Shown here: positions 1 through 6,977 of the stretch, one piece after another
Position numbering within the stretch: position 1 is the stretch's first letter
How the letters are laid out: every line of letters begins with the position of its first letter
NCBI RefSeq assembly: GCF_003044445.1
Contig: NZ_POWX01000019.1
Location: 1-42,880 of the forward strand
DNA from: Neisseria mucosa
Lineage (GTDB): Bacteria; Pseudomonadota; Gammaproteobacteria; Burkholderiales; Neisseriaceae
Reading direction: 5' to 3'
Length of the DNA stretch: 42,880 nucleotides
Position numbers and translations under genes: made by a program
Notes under the pieces: generated by a model
Databases searched by the model: none
What the model was told of the DNA's origin: nothing
The model's input: the letters and a program-made list of their open reading frames with translations, nothing else

Positions 1-55
1 TTTTCCCTGTTTCGGCGGGCTTGGCGTTTTTGATTTGTCAGTCGTTCAGCTTCAT
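1..55 (-). pseudogene. 5' end of a P4-type tyrosine integrase with a premature stop, cut by the window edge
   Basis: Reading leftward from the ATG at 55-53, the translation is MKLND*QIKNAKPAETGK. This matches the usual start of phage/island integrases with an N-terminal arm-binding domain (pattern MKLTD.QI.NAKP). Codon 6 is TGA at 38-40, where family members usually carry a sense codon; CGA to TGA would be a single change. The gene starts about 200 bases past the 3' end of tRNA-Leu on the same strand, the standard layout for an element integrated in a tRNA gene. Only 18 codons are visible, so the state of the rest is unknown. A downstream start outside the window could still give a shortened protein. 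Confidence 0.6.
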
Positions 56-58
56 TTT

Positions 59-106
59 TACGGTATTTTTTCGAGGTATTTTTCAGATACCGCAAAAGAT
101 ACCGTA
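59..106. repeat. Inverted and direct repeats upstream of the integrase
   Basis: TACGGTAT at 59-66 pairs with ATACCGTA at 99-106. Inside, GATACCG occurs as a direct repeat at 86-92 and 98-104. The cluster lies just upstream of the integrase start. It could be arm-type integrase binding sites or an operator for the integrase gene; the sequence alone does not decide. Confidence 0.4.
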
Positions 107-225
107 AATTTTAGGTTACTTCAATTAAGCTGAATTAGACGGGATTAGATGATAAATAGATGCCGAAACCAGCGGAAAGCCTTGTATTTCTTGGCTTTGG
201 TTTACGGCGTTAGACTGTGATAGAC

Positions 226-253
226 AAAAAAATAACCGCTCTAAAAGCGGTTT
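226..253 (-). terminator. Intrinsic terminator of tRNA-Leu
   Basis: On the minus strand AACCGCT and AGCGGTT form a stem with a short loop, followed by a run of seven T. It directly follows the CCA end of the tRNA. Confidence 0.85.
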
Positions 254-338
254 TGGTGCCCAGGGTCGGACTCGAACCGACACACCTTGCGGCGGGGGAT
301 TTTGAGTCCCCTGCGTCTACCAATTTCGCCACCTGGGC
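254..338 (-). tRNA. tRNA-Leu (anticodon CAA)
   Basis: The minus strand gives an 85-nt class II tRNA. The acceptor stem GCCCAGG pairs with CCTGGGC, the D-loop contains TTGGTAGACGC, and the anticodon stem GGGGA/TCCCC encloses loop CTCAAAA (anticodon CAA). There is a long variable arm, the T-loop GGTTCGAGTCC and an encoded CCA end. Its 3' end faces an integrase start, so it probably served as an attachment site for an integrative element. Confidence 0.97.
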
Positions 339-354
339 TGGTGAAGAAGTCGCT

Positions 355-382
355 ATTATAGCGGCGTATTCGGGCTTGTAAA
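355..382 (-). promoter_or_regulatory. Promoter of tRNA-Leu
   Basis: On the minus strand TTTACA (377-382) and TATAAT (355-360) are separated by 16 bases. The -10 box lies 17 bases before the mature tRNA 5' end. The rest of the stretch up to 627 shows no further gene; no clear promoter was found for the following plus-strand lipoprotein gene. Confidence 0.75.
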
Positions 383-627
383 GCAAAATCTTGCTTTGTT
401 TGCAGATATATTGCTTATATTTTTGATTTTTAAGAACATTAAATTTATTTTATTTTGTTCCCGACGCATCCTACTCTTTCCACTTATATCAAACATCATT
501 CATTTTCAGCCGAAAAACGGCATAAACCGCTATATTAAATGTTGCAAACGCGCTAAGATGACGGCGTTCGTTTCATTTTTTATTTTCAGACGACGTTCAC
601 ACACCATATTTGCATTGGAGAATTTTT

Positions 628-1341
628 ATGATGCCTACTGCAATCCGTACCGCCATTTTGGGCGCATTCGCCCTTGCCGCACTTGCTGCCTGCAAACCTG
701 AAGCCAAAGCGCCGGAACAAAATCCTGCGACTGCTTCAGCCGCTTCTTCAACAGCGTCTGCCCCAGCTGCAACGCCTGCTTCTTCTCCTGAAACGACCTC
801 GCTTAATGCTGCTGCCGCTCCCAAACCGCAAGGTCCGGGAACGGATATGCGTAAAGAAGACATCGGCGGCGATTTCACGCTGACCGACGGCGACGGCAAG
901 CCGTTCAGCTTAAGCGACCTGAAAGGCAAAGTCGTGATCCTGTCCTTCGGCTATACACACTGCCCCGACGTTTGTCCGACCGAATTGCTGACTTACAGCG
1001 ACACATTGAAACAGTTGGGCGATCAGGCGAAAGATGTGAAAGTAGTGTTCGTCAGCATCGACCCCGAGCGCGACACGCCTGAAGTCATCGGCAAATACGT
1101 CAAACAGTTCAATCCTGAATTTATCGGCTTGACTCCGACAGGCGACCAAAGCCTGCCGATTATCAAACAGCAATACCGCGTAGTTTCCGCCAAAGTGGTT
1201 CAGAAGGAAGACAGCGAGAACTATCTGGTTGACCACTCTTCCGGCGCGTATCTGATTGATAAAAACGGCGAAGTGGCGATTTTCTCGCCTTACGGCAGCG
1301 AGCCGGCGACCATTGCCGCCGACATCAAAAAACTGCTTTGA
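628..1341 (+). CDS. Sco1/SenC/PrrC-family copper-binding lipoprotein
   Basis: This 237-aa protein belongs to the Sco family, thioredoxin-fold proteins that bind copper and help assemble cytochrome oxidase copper centres or buffer copper and thiol redox in the periplasm. The N-terminus carries a lipoprotein signal with lipobox LAAC (Cys22). A linker rich in Ala, Ser, Thr and Pro follows (about residues 24-72). The catalytic domain has CPDVC (Cys112, Cys116) and the distal His203 in VDHSSGAY, which together form the Cu site. ATG 628 is chosen because GGAG at 617-620 lies 7 bases upstream; an upstream TTG at 610 has no such site. The gene stands alone and ends in a DUS terminator. The family is clear; the exact client oxidase is not. 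Confidence 0.95.
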   Translation: MMPTAIRTAILGAFALAALAACKPEAKAPEQNPATASAASSTASAPAATPASSPETTSLNAAAAPKPQGPGTDMRKEDIGGDFTLTDGDGKPFSLSDLKGKVVILSFGYTHCPDVCPTELLTYSDTLKQLGDQAKDVKVVFVSIDPERDTPEVIGKYVKQFNPEFIGLTPTGDQSLPIIKQQYRVVSAKVVQKEDSENYLVDHSSGAYLIDKNGEVAIFSPYGSEPATIAADIKKLL

Positions 1342-1350
1342 TCCACATGG

Positions 1351-1392
1351 GGTCGTCTGAATGCCGTTCGCAGTTTTCAGACGACCTTTTTC
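1351..1392. terminator. DUS-pair terminator after the Sco-family gene
   Basis: GGTCGTCTGAA and TTCAGACGACC form an inverted pair around a short loop and are followed by TTTTT. The forward copy also carries the DUS core. Confidence 0.9.
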
Positions 1393-1404
1393 CCATCTGA
1401 AACA

Positions 1405-1560
1405 TATAGTGGATTAACAAAAATCAGGACAAGGCGACGAAGCCGCAGACAGTACAGATAGTACGGAACCGATTCACTTGGTGCTTCAGCACCTTAGAGA
1501 ATCGTTCTCTTTGAGCTAAGGCGAGGCAACGCCGTACTGGTTTACAGTTAATCCACTATA
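1405..1560. repeat. Full-length Correia element (CREE/NEMIS), 156 bp
   Basis: Terminal inverted repeats start TATAGTGGATTAAC at both ends, and the inner sequence has the typical Correia core (ACAAGGCGACGAAGCCGCAG, then TAGTACGG). It is the long version, with the internal block of about 50 bp that in known elements carries an IHF site. It lies 62 bases before hisG. Correia ends are known to create promoters and RNase III cleavage sites, so it may influence hisG transcription; that effect is inferred. Confidence 0.95.
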
Positions 1561-1622
1561 CAACAGAGAAAGTCAGGCTGCCTGCTTGGTACGGGTTCAA
1601 AGTCTGACGGCACACAACAACA

Positions 1623-2276
1623 ATGACTGAAAACACACTGACCATCGCACTGTCCAAAGGACGCATCTTTGAAGAAACGCTGCCGCTTTTGGCGGCGGCG
1701 GGCATTGTTCCCGCCGAAGCGCCCGAGAAATCGCGCAAGCTGATTATCGGCACCAACCATGAAAACATCCGCCTCGTCATCGTCCGAGCCACCGACGTGC
1801 CGACTTACGTCCAATACGGCGCGGCAGACTTCGGCATTGCGGGCAAAGATGTTTTAATCGAACACGGCGGCAGCGGGCTTTACCAGCCGCTGGATTTGCA
1901 CATCGCCGAATGCCGCATGATGGTCGCCGTCCGCAAAGGGTTCGACTACGCCGCCGCCTCGCAGCCCGGCAGCCGCCTGCGTATTGCGACGAAATACCCC
2001 AACATCGCCGCCGAGCATTTTGCCGGCAAAGGCGTACACGTCGACATCATCAAACTCTACGGCTCGATGGAGCTTGCGCCGCTGGTCGGCCTGAGCGACG
2101 CCATCGTCGATTTGGTCTCTACCGGCAACACGCTTAAGGCAAACGGTTTGGAAGCGGTCGAACACGTTGTCGATATTTCCAGCCGTCTGGTGGTCAACAA
2201 AGCCGCATTGAAAACGAAACACGCGCTACTGGAGCCGATTATTCAGGCGTTTGGCAGCGCAGTGAAGGCGGGGTGA
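1623..2276 (+). CDS. hisG: ATP phosphoribosyltransferase, short-form catalytic subunit
   Basis: HisG joins ATP and PRPP to phosphoribosyl-ATP, the first step of histidine synthesis in the cytoplasm. The 217-aa length and the start MTENTLTIALSKGRIFEETL identify the short form, which lacks the C-terminal regulatory domain and normally needs HisZ as partner; no hisZ is in this window. The GAADFGIAGKDVL and DLVSTGNTL (PRPP-binding type) segments are intact. No recognisable Shine-Dalgarno sequence precedes ATG 1623 (the upstream bases are ACACAACAACA), so initiation may be weak. The full-length Correia element just upstream may supply promoter elements. A DUS hairpin separates it from the next gene. 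Confidence 0.97.
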   Translation: MTENTLTIALSKGRIFEETLPLLAAAGIVPAEAPEKSRKLIIGTNHENIRLVIVRATDVPTYVQYGAADFGIAGKDVLIEHGGSGLYQPLDLHIAECRMMVAVRKGFDYAAASQPGSRLRIATKYPNIAAEHFAGKGVHVDIIKLYGSMELAPLVGLSDAIVDLVSTGNTLKANGLEAVEHVVDISSRLVVNKAALKTKHALLEPIIQAFGSAVKAG

Positions 2277-2299
2277 ATGTTCCTTTGAATGAAGATGCG

Positions 2300-2345
2300 T
2301 TTTCAGACGACCCTATCCGTTCCCGCCGATAGGTCGTCTGAAAAT
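2300..2345. terminator. DUS hairpin after hisG
   Basis: CAGACGACC...CTATC pairs with GATAG...GTCGTCTG, so the stem extends beyond the two DUS copies. The order is reversed compared with most other pairs here, and there is no long T run, so termination may be partial. Confidence 0.65.
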
Positions 2346-2379
2346 ATCACCGGCAGTAAACTGTATAGGAGAAGTTAAA

Positions 2380-3274
2380 ATGGTTGCAAAAATAAAAAAT
2401 TTCTCAGATTCAACCCTTTCCGTTTTGAATAACGGCGAGCGTCGGTTTTACGTCTATTGTCTGACCGACCTGAAATAAAGACAAAATCCTCTACATCGGC
2501 AAAGGCTGCGACAACCGCATCTTCGAGCATGAACAAGCCGCCCGTTCGCAAGACGGCGAATTCGGCGATATTGACGTACCGGAACGCAAAGCCATCGCCA
2601 AATGCAAAAAACTCGGCCGCCATATCATCAGCTACCATTTGACCGAAGCCGAAGCGCAAGCCGCCGAAACTGCCCTGATTCATTTCGTCAAATCCGTTGT
2701 CGATAAAAAGTTCAAAAACAAATCAGCCGGATGCGGCGCAGGCGGCATCAGCGCGGAAGAACTCGACGAACGCTTCAAATTCACGCCCTGCCCACTCGAC
2801 GAATTCAACCCCGACGGACTCGTTCTCGCCGTCAAAATCCAAGACGCTTTGGACTTGGATACCGACGAAGAAGCGGACTACCGCTTCGACAACCAAGACG
2901 ATGCCAATCTCAAATCGCGCACGCTAGGCAACTGGGTTGTCGGCAAAGACGCAGCCTCCAAAGTGAAATACGTTATCGGCATTCACGCGGATCTGCAAAA
3001 CGCTGTGGTCAGCGCGTATGAAGTGGACGGTTTTGAAACAATGGCTGAAGAAACCAAAAACGGCAGAACACAAACCCGTTACCGTTTCCGCACTACCTCT
3101 CGTAGCGAAGATGTATTAGCCAAACTCGGTCTGCAACAAAAATGCCTGCCCGAATTGAAGTTTGGCAGCGGGGGCGAAAAGGCGTATATCAGACCTAAAA
3201 CAGAGACAGAAACTCAACAAGAGAATATTCAGACGACCCCCCAGTCCAAAAATAAAAAAGGAGAAACCCAAATC
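2380..3274 (+). pseudogene. GIY-YIG nuclease-family protein, frameshifted and without its own stop codon
   Basis: ATG 2380 follows AGGAGA at 2367-2372. It gives MVAKIKNFSDSTLSVLNN...FYVYCLTDLK, then TAA at 2476-2478. Removing one A from the AAA at 2473-2475 restores LTDLNKDKILYIGKG and a complete GIY-YIG core: YVYCLTD, LYIGKG, Arg in DNRIFEHEQ, Glu in EAQAAETALI. This resembles LEM-3-like GIY-YIG proteins. The restored frame is about 298 codons long and continues without a stop into hisD (frame open to 4567). The original role is unknown; a DNA nuclease activity is inferred from the family only. A DUS at 3223-3234 lies near the 3' end. A sequencing error in the A run cannot be excluded. Confidence 0.75.
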
Positions 3275-4567
3275 ATGAAAAAACTCAATACCCAATCCCC
3301 CTCTTTCCAAGTCGAACTCAAAGCCCTGCTGGCTTTTGAGACCGCGCAGAATCCCGAAATCGACCGCATCGTCGCCGACATCTGCGCCGACGTGCAAAAG
3401 CGTGGCGATGCGGCGCTCATCGAATACACCAACCGCTTCGACGGCACGTCCGCCCAAACCATAGCCGACCTGATTCTGACGCAAGACGACTTACAGGCCG
3501 CGTTTGAGCGGTTGCAGCCCGAAATTCAAACCGCCTTGAAAACCGCCGCAGCACGGGTCGAAAGCTACCACCAACGCCAAAAAATGGAATCGTGGACGTA
3601 TGAAGACGAAGACGGCACGCTGTTGGGACAACAAATTACACCACTTGACCGCGTCGGCATTTACGTCCCAGGTGGCAAAGCGGCGTATCCGAGTTCCGTC
3701 ATCATGAACGCCATGCCCGCCCATGTTGCAGGTGTGAAAGAAATCATCATGGTTGTCCCCACACCCAAAGGCGAACGCAACGACATCGTGCTTGCCGCTG
3801 CCTTCGTCGCAGGTGTCACCAAAGTCTTTACCGTCGGCGGCGCGCAGGCGGTTGCCGCCCTCGCCTACGGCACCGAATCCGTACCGCAGGTCGATAAAAT
3901 CACCGGCCCGGGCAACGCCTTCGTCGCCGCCGCCAAACGCCGCGTGTTCGGCGTAGTCGGCATCGACATGGTGGCGGGTCCGTCTGAAATCCTCGTCATC
4001 GCCGACGGCACCACGCCCGCCGACTGGGTGGCGATGGATTTGTTCAGCCAAGCCGAACACGACGAAATCGCCCAAGCCATCCTTATCGGCACGTCGCAGA
4101 CCTACCTCGACGAAGTTCAAGCCGCCATGAACCGCCTGATCGAAACCATGCCCCGCCGCGACATCATCGAAGCCTCACTCGGCAACAGGGGCGCGATGAT
4201 ACTCGCCAAAGACTTGGACGAAGCCTGCGAAATCGCCAACTACATTTCCCCCGAACACTTGGAATTGTCGGTAGAAAACCCGCAGGAATGGGCGAAAAAA
4301 ATCCGCCACGCCGGCGCGATTTTCATGGGACGCTACACCAGCGAAAGCCTCGGCGACTACTGCGCCGGCCCCAACCACGTCCTGCCCACCAGCCGCACCG
4401 CCCGCTTCTCCTCGCCGCTGGGCACTTACGACTTCCAAAAACGCTCCAGCCTGATCCAAGTCTCTGAACAAGGCGCGCAGAAACTGGGTAAAATCGCCAG
4501 CGTGTTGGCACACGGCGAAAGCCTGACCGCCCACGCGCGCGCGGCGGAATTCAGGTTGAAAGACTGA
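3275..4567 (+). CDS. hisD: Histidinol dehydrogenase
   Basis: HisD oxidises L-histidinol to L-histidine in two NAD-dependent steps. ATG 3275 is preceded by AAAAAGGAGA at 3256-3263 and gives a 430-aa protein of normal family length starting MKKLNTQSPSFQ. Diagnostic segments are present: PGGKAAYPSSV, GGAQAVAALAYGT, AGPSEILV, the zinc-binding QAEHDE region and GPNHVLPT. The same frame is open far upstream through a GIY-YIG sequence, but the ribosome site and family length favour this start. hisC and hisB, often next to hisD in neisseriae, do not follow; the gene is closed by a terminator that an IS element has split. Confidence 0.96.
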   Translation: MKKLNTQSPSFQVELKALLAFETAQNPEIDRIVADICADVQKRGDAALIEYTNRFDGTSAQTIADLILTQDDLQAAFERLQPEIQTALKTAAARVESYHQRQKMESWTYEDEDGTLLGQQITPLDRVGIYVPGGKAAYPSSVIMNAMPAHVAGVKEIIMVVPTPKGERNDIVLAAAFVAGVTKVFTVGGAQAVAALAYGTESVPQVDKITGPGNAFVAAAKRRVFGVVGIDMVAGPSEILVIADGTTPADWVAMDLFSQAEHDEIAQAILIGTSQTYLDEVQAAMNRLIETMPRRDIIEASLGNRGAMILAKDLDEACEIANYISPEHLELSVENPQEWAKKIRHAGAIFMGRYTSESLGDYCAGPNHVLPTSRTARFSSPLGTYDFQKRSSLIQVSEQGAQKLGKIASVLAHGESLTAHARAAEFRLKD

Positions 4568-4599
4568 TTCGGTCGAACCCGCCATCCATCAAAAAGCAA

Positions 4600-4614
4600 A
4601 GGTCGTCTGAAAAC
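4600..4614. terminator. Left half of the hisD DUS terminator, split by an IS
   Basis: AGGTCGTCTGAAAAC stops exactly at the IS end. The matching half (CTGTTTTTAGGATTTTCAGACGACC) resumes after the IS at 5865-5889. Joining the two sides with one copy of AAC removed rebuilds a standard DUS-pair terminator. Confidence 0.85.
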
Positions 4615-4654
4615 TGAACTGGCCCCCAAATCTTGGACACTCATAAAAGCCTAT

Positions 4655-5488
4655 TCAGGCGCTCTGTGCAAGCTGGGTTCTGTATGCGACAGGACTCGGC
4701 TTTTTCAATTTCAAACTGCAACGCTCCCGGTTGTAGTAATCCATATAGTCATCTATCTGCTTCATCAATTCATCTACCGTCAATTCACCTGCGTTATAGA
4801 AACACTCCGTCTTCAACACCGCAAAGAAGCTTTCCATCGGCGCATTGTCCCAACAGTTCGCCTTTCGCGACATGCTTTGAACCATGGAATGCTCCGCAAG
4901 CAATTCCCTATACCCCGCCGTACGGTACAGCACCCCTTGGTCCGAATGAAGCATCGTTCCTTTAGCAGTCAGACGGGGGGCGGCTTTTTCGAGCATTTCC
5001 TTCACCATTTCGCTGTCGGCTCTGCGGCTCATGGCGTAGGCGACGATCTCGCGGTTGAACAAGTCCAAGATTGGCGAGAGGTACAGTTTGCCGTCCTTCC
5101 CTTTGAGTTCGGCCACGTCGGTCAGCCATTTTTCGTTAGGCTTTTCAGCTTTGAATAGGCGTTTGAGGAGGTGTTCCGATATTTCGCCCATGGCGGGATG
5201 GCGGTAGGCTTTTTTCGCCCGTATTTTGGCTTTCAGCCCCATCTGTTTCATCAACCGAGCTGCTTTTTTGCGGTTCCAACCCAATGCTGCGGCAATGCGC
5301 CTTTGCCCGTAGCGTCCTTTATGCCGCCGGTAGGTTTCGACAAGGAGGGCTTTGTCGGCTGCGTCGGGGTCGGGTCGGTCTTGGTGGTGGTAGTAAAAGC
5401 TGCTTTTGGGCAGGTTTGCGATGTGCGGCAGGTATTTGAGCGGATGTTGCGCCCTCAGTGTTTGGACGGTTTGGCTTTGTCCTTTTCG
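4655..5488 (-). CDS. IS3-family transposase OrfB (DDE domain), made by -1 frameshift from OrfA
   Basis: The frame encodes the catalytic half of an IS3 transposase: an HTH_21-like start (KSSFYYH, then RRHKGRYGQRRIAAAL) followed by an rve/DDE integrase core. The acidic triad is visible: Asp in WLTDVAELKG, Asp in LHSDQG and Glu in APMESFFAVLKTE. The C-terminus is YYNRERCSLKLKKPSPVAYR. The start given is where the frame can be entered from OrfA; it overlaps the OrfA end in the -1 frame near an AAAA run at 5483-5486. The real translation start depends on the slip site. The frame is open farther upstream, but that part is out-of-frame OrfA sequence. Confidence 0.88.
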   Translation of the reverse strand, partial: RKGQSQTVQTLRAQHPLKYLPHIANLPKSSFYYHHQDRPDPDAADKALLVETYRRHKGRYGQRRIAAALGWNRKKAARLMKQMGLKAKIRAKKAYRHPAMGEISEHLLKRLFKAEKPNEKWLTDVAELKGKDGKLYLSPILDLFNREIVAYAMSRRADSEMVKEMLEKAAPRLTAKGTMLHSDQGVLYRTAGYRELLAEHSMVQSMSRKANCWDNAPMESFFAVLKTECFYNAGELTVDELMKQIDDYMDYYNRERCSLKLKKPSPVAYRTQLAQSA

Positions 5489-5805
5489 GTCTGCTTTTGG
5501 CTGAGGGCTTTTAACTCCTTTAGGTAGGCAACCTCTGCGCGCATATAGCACAACTCTTCGATAAGCTCTGCCTGTGTTTTTTCGTTGTCGGGTTTGTCGG
5601 CGATGAAGGGGTTTTTGCGGTGTTCGGTCATGGTTTTGGATTGGGGATGTTCGAGTGCGCCGATACCGCCTTCCTGATAGGCGCGTATCCATCGCCGCAG
5701 GTGGGTTCGGGAGATGCCGTAATGATCTGCGGTACGCTGTTGGCTGCGTATGTGCAGGTAGTGGAGTACGGCTTGGTATTTGAAGTGTAATGTATATTTG
5801 CTCAT
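5455..5805 (-). CDS. IS3-family transposase OrfA (helix-turn-helix)
   Basis: This 116-aa protein starts MSKYTLHFKYQAVLHYL and contains a helix-turn-helix of the IS3 OrfA kind (QQRTADHYGISRTHLRRWIRAY). A leucine-rich helical region follows (ELIEELCYMRAEVAYLKELKAL), typical of the zipper that pairs OrfA molecules. ATG 5805 is chosen because it lies just inside the IS end; a longer frame would begin within the terminal repeat. It acts as DNA-binding partner and as the N-terminal half of the OrfAB transposase. Confidence 0.88.
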   Translation of the reverse strand: MSKYTLHFKYQAVLHYLHIRSQQRTADHYGISRTHLRRWIRAYQEGGIGALEHPQSKTMTEHRKNPFIADKPDNEKTQAELIEELCYMRAEVAYLKELKALSQKQTEKDKAKPSKH

Positions 5806-5864
5806 AAAAAAACTGCACCTTGTGAGTTGGAGGGGATGTCCAACTTTTGGGGTGCAGTTCAAAC

Positions 5865-5893
5865 CTGTTTTTAGGATTTTCAGACGACCTTTC
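5865..5893. terminator. Right half of the split DUS terminator, 3' of cysA
   Basis: TTTTCAGACGACCTTT continues the hairpin begun at 4600-4614. It lies 11 bases from the cysA stop codon. Before the IS arrived, this hairpin probably served both hisD and the convergent cysA. Confidence 0.75.
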
Positions 5894-5903
5894 TATGCCC
5901 CCA

Positions 5904-6977
5904 TCAAATCGAATATTCAATCAACTCGTTCTGCGAGAACACATAAACCTGTTTCGGCACCAATGCCAACTCCTGCCCTACAGACAAGTCCAGCCTTGAC
6001 GCATCGCTGCCTGCCAGCGTGATATGTACGTCTTGTTTGCCGTGTTTCACCAAAACGTGCGTCAGTGCGCCGACGGCGTGGATTTTTTCGATTTCGGCGC
6101 GGATCATCGGGGTTTCGTGTTCGGCGGCGATCTGCCATTCGTGCGGGCGGATGTAGCCGGTGGCGGTTTGTTCCTGCCATTTGTAGTGCGCGTCCAATTT
6201 CCACGCGAAGCCGTTGTAGTGCCAGATGCCTTTTTCGATTCTGCCTTCGAAGGCGTCGGTTTCGCCGAGAAATTCGGTTACGAAGGCGTTTTCGGGTTTG
6301 CGGTAGATGGCTTCGGCGCTGCCGGTTTGTTCGATTTTGCCGTGGTTCATGACGACGATTTCGTCGGAAACTTCGAGGGCTTCTTCTTGGTCGTGTGTCA
6401 CCAGAATGCTGGTTACGCCCAAGTTGTGATGGATGTCGCGCAGCCAAGTACGCAATTCTTTGCGTACTTTGGCATCCAGCGCGCCGAAGGGTTCGTCCAA
6501 AAGCAGGAGTTTGGGTTCGACGGCGAGGGCGCGGGCGAGGGCGATGCGTTGGCGTTGGCCGCCGGAGAGCTGGTGCGGATAGGATTTGGCGAGGTGGGAG
6601 AGCTGCACGAGTTTGAGCAGTTCTTCGACTTTGGTGCGGATTTGTTCTTTGGAAGGGCGTTCGGACTTAGGCAATACGGTCAAACCGAAGGCGACGTTGT
6701 CAAACACGTTCATGTGGCGGAACAGGGCGTAGTGTTGGAATACGAAACCGACTTTGCGCTCGCGCACATGCTTGGCGGTTACGTCTTGCCCGTCAAAGAG
6801 AATATTGCCGCCGTCGGCGTTTTCCAGTCCGGCGATGATGCGCAGGAGCGTGGTTTTGCCGCAGCCGGAAGGACCGAGCAGGGAAACGAGTTTGCCGGTG
6901 GGGACGTTGAGGTTGATGTTTTTCAGCGCGTGGAACGCTCCGAAGTATTTGTTTAGGTTTTGGATGGTGATGCTCAT
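5904..6977 (-). CDS. cysA: Sulfate/thiosulfate ABC transporter ATP-binding protein
   Basis: CysA powers sulfate/thiosulfate import at the inner membrane. The 357-aa protein has Walker A GPSGCGKT (35-42), signature LSGGQ (137-141), Walker B LLLLDE (157-162), H-loop His195 and a C-terminal regulatory (TOBE-like) region with GYIRPHEW. Its ATG (6977-6975) overlaps the cysW stop by four bases (ATGA), so the two are translationally coupled. The substrate assignment rests on the neighbouring CysW/CysT permeases and close CysA-type sequence. The binding-protein gene is not in this window. Confidence 0.96.
   Translation of the reverse strand: MSITIQNLNKYFGAFHALKNINLNVPTGKLVSLLGPSGCGKTTLLRIIAGLENADGGNILFDGQDVTAKHVRERKVGFVFQHYALFRHMNVFDNVAFGLTVLPKSERPSKEQIRTKVEELLKLVQLSHLAKSYPHQLSGGQRQRIALARALAVEPKLLLLDEPFGALDAKVRKELRTWLRDIHHNLGVTSILVTHDQEEALEVSDEIVVMNHGKIEQTGSAEAIYRKPENAFVTEFLGETDAFEGRIEKGIWHYNGFAWKLDAHYKWQEQTATGYIRPHEWQIAAEHETPMIRAEIEKIHAVGALTHVLVKHGKQDVHITLAGSDASRLDLSVGQELALVPKQVYVFSQNELIEYSI

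Larger units (their letters stand above)
4615..5861 (-). mobile_element. IS3-family insertion sequence, 1247 bp
   Basis: Terminal inverted repeats are TGAACTGGCCCCCAAATCTT on the left and, read from the other end, TGAACTGCACCCCAAAAGTT. The flanks show a 3-bp direct repeat AAC (4612-4614 and 5862-5864), as expected for the IS150-type branch of IS3. Two overlapping minus-strand frames encode OrfA and OrfB with a -1 relation. Both look intact, so the element may still be active. I do not assign an IS name. Confidence 0.93.

Noticed and set aside
396..701. 101-codon frame upstream of the Sco-family gene
   Set aside because: It overlaps the Sco signal peptide region out of frame and shows a random-looking composition.
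2639..4567. A single 642-residue GIY-YIG-HisD fusion protein
   Set aside because: The frame is open, but hisD has its own ribosome site and family-length start at 3275, and the GIY-YIG core begins before a frameshift. I kept hisD as a separate gene and report the fusion possibility as a finding.
6024..6956. Long plus-strand frame opposite cysA
   Set aside because: Antisense shadow of a GC-rich gene; no domain and no ribosome site.
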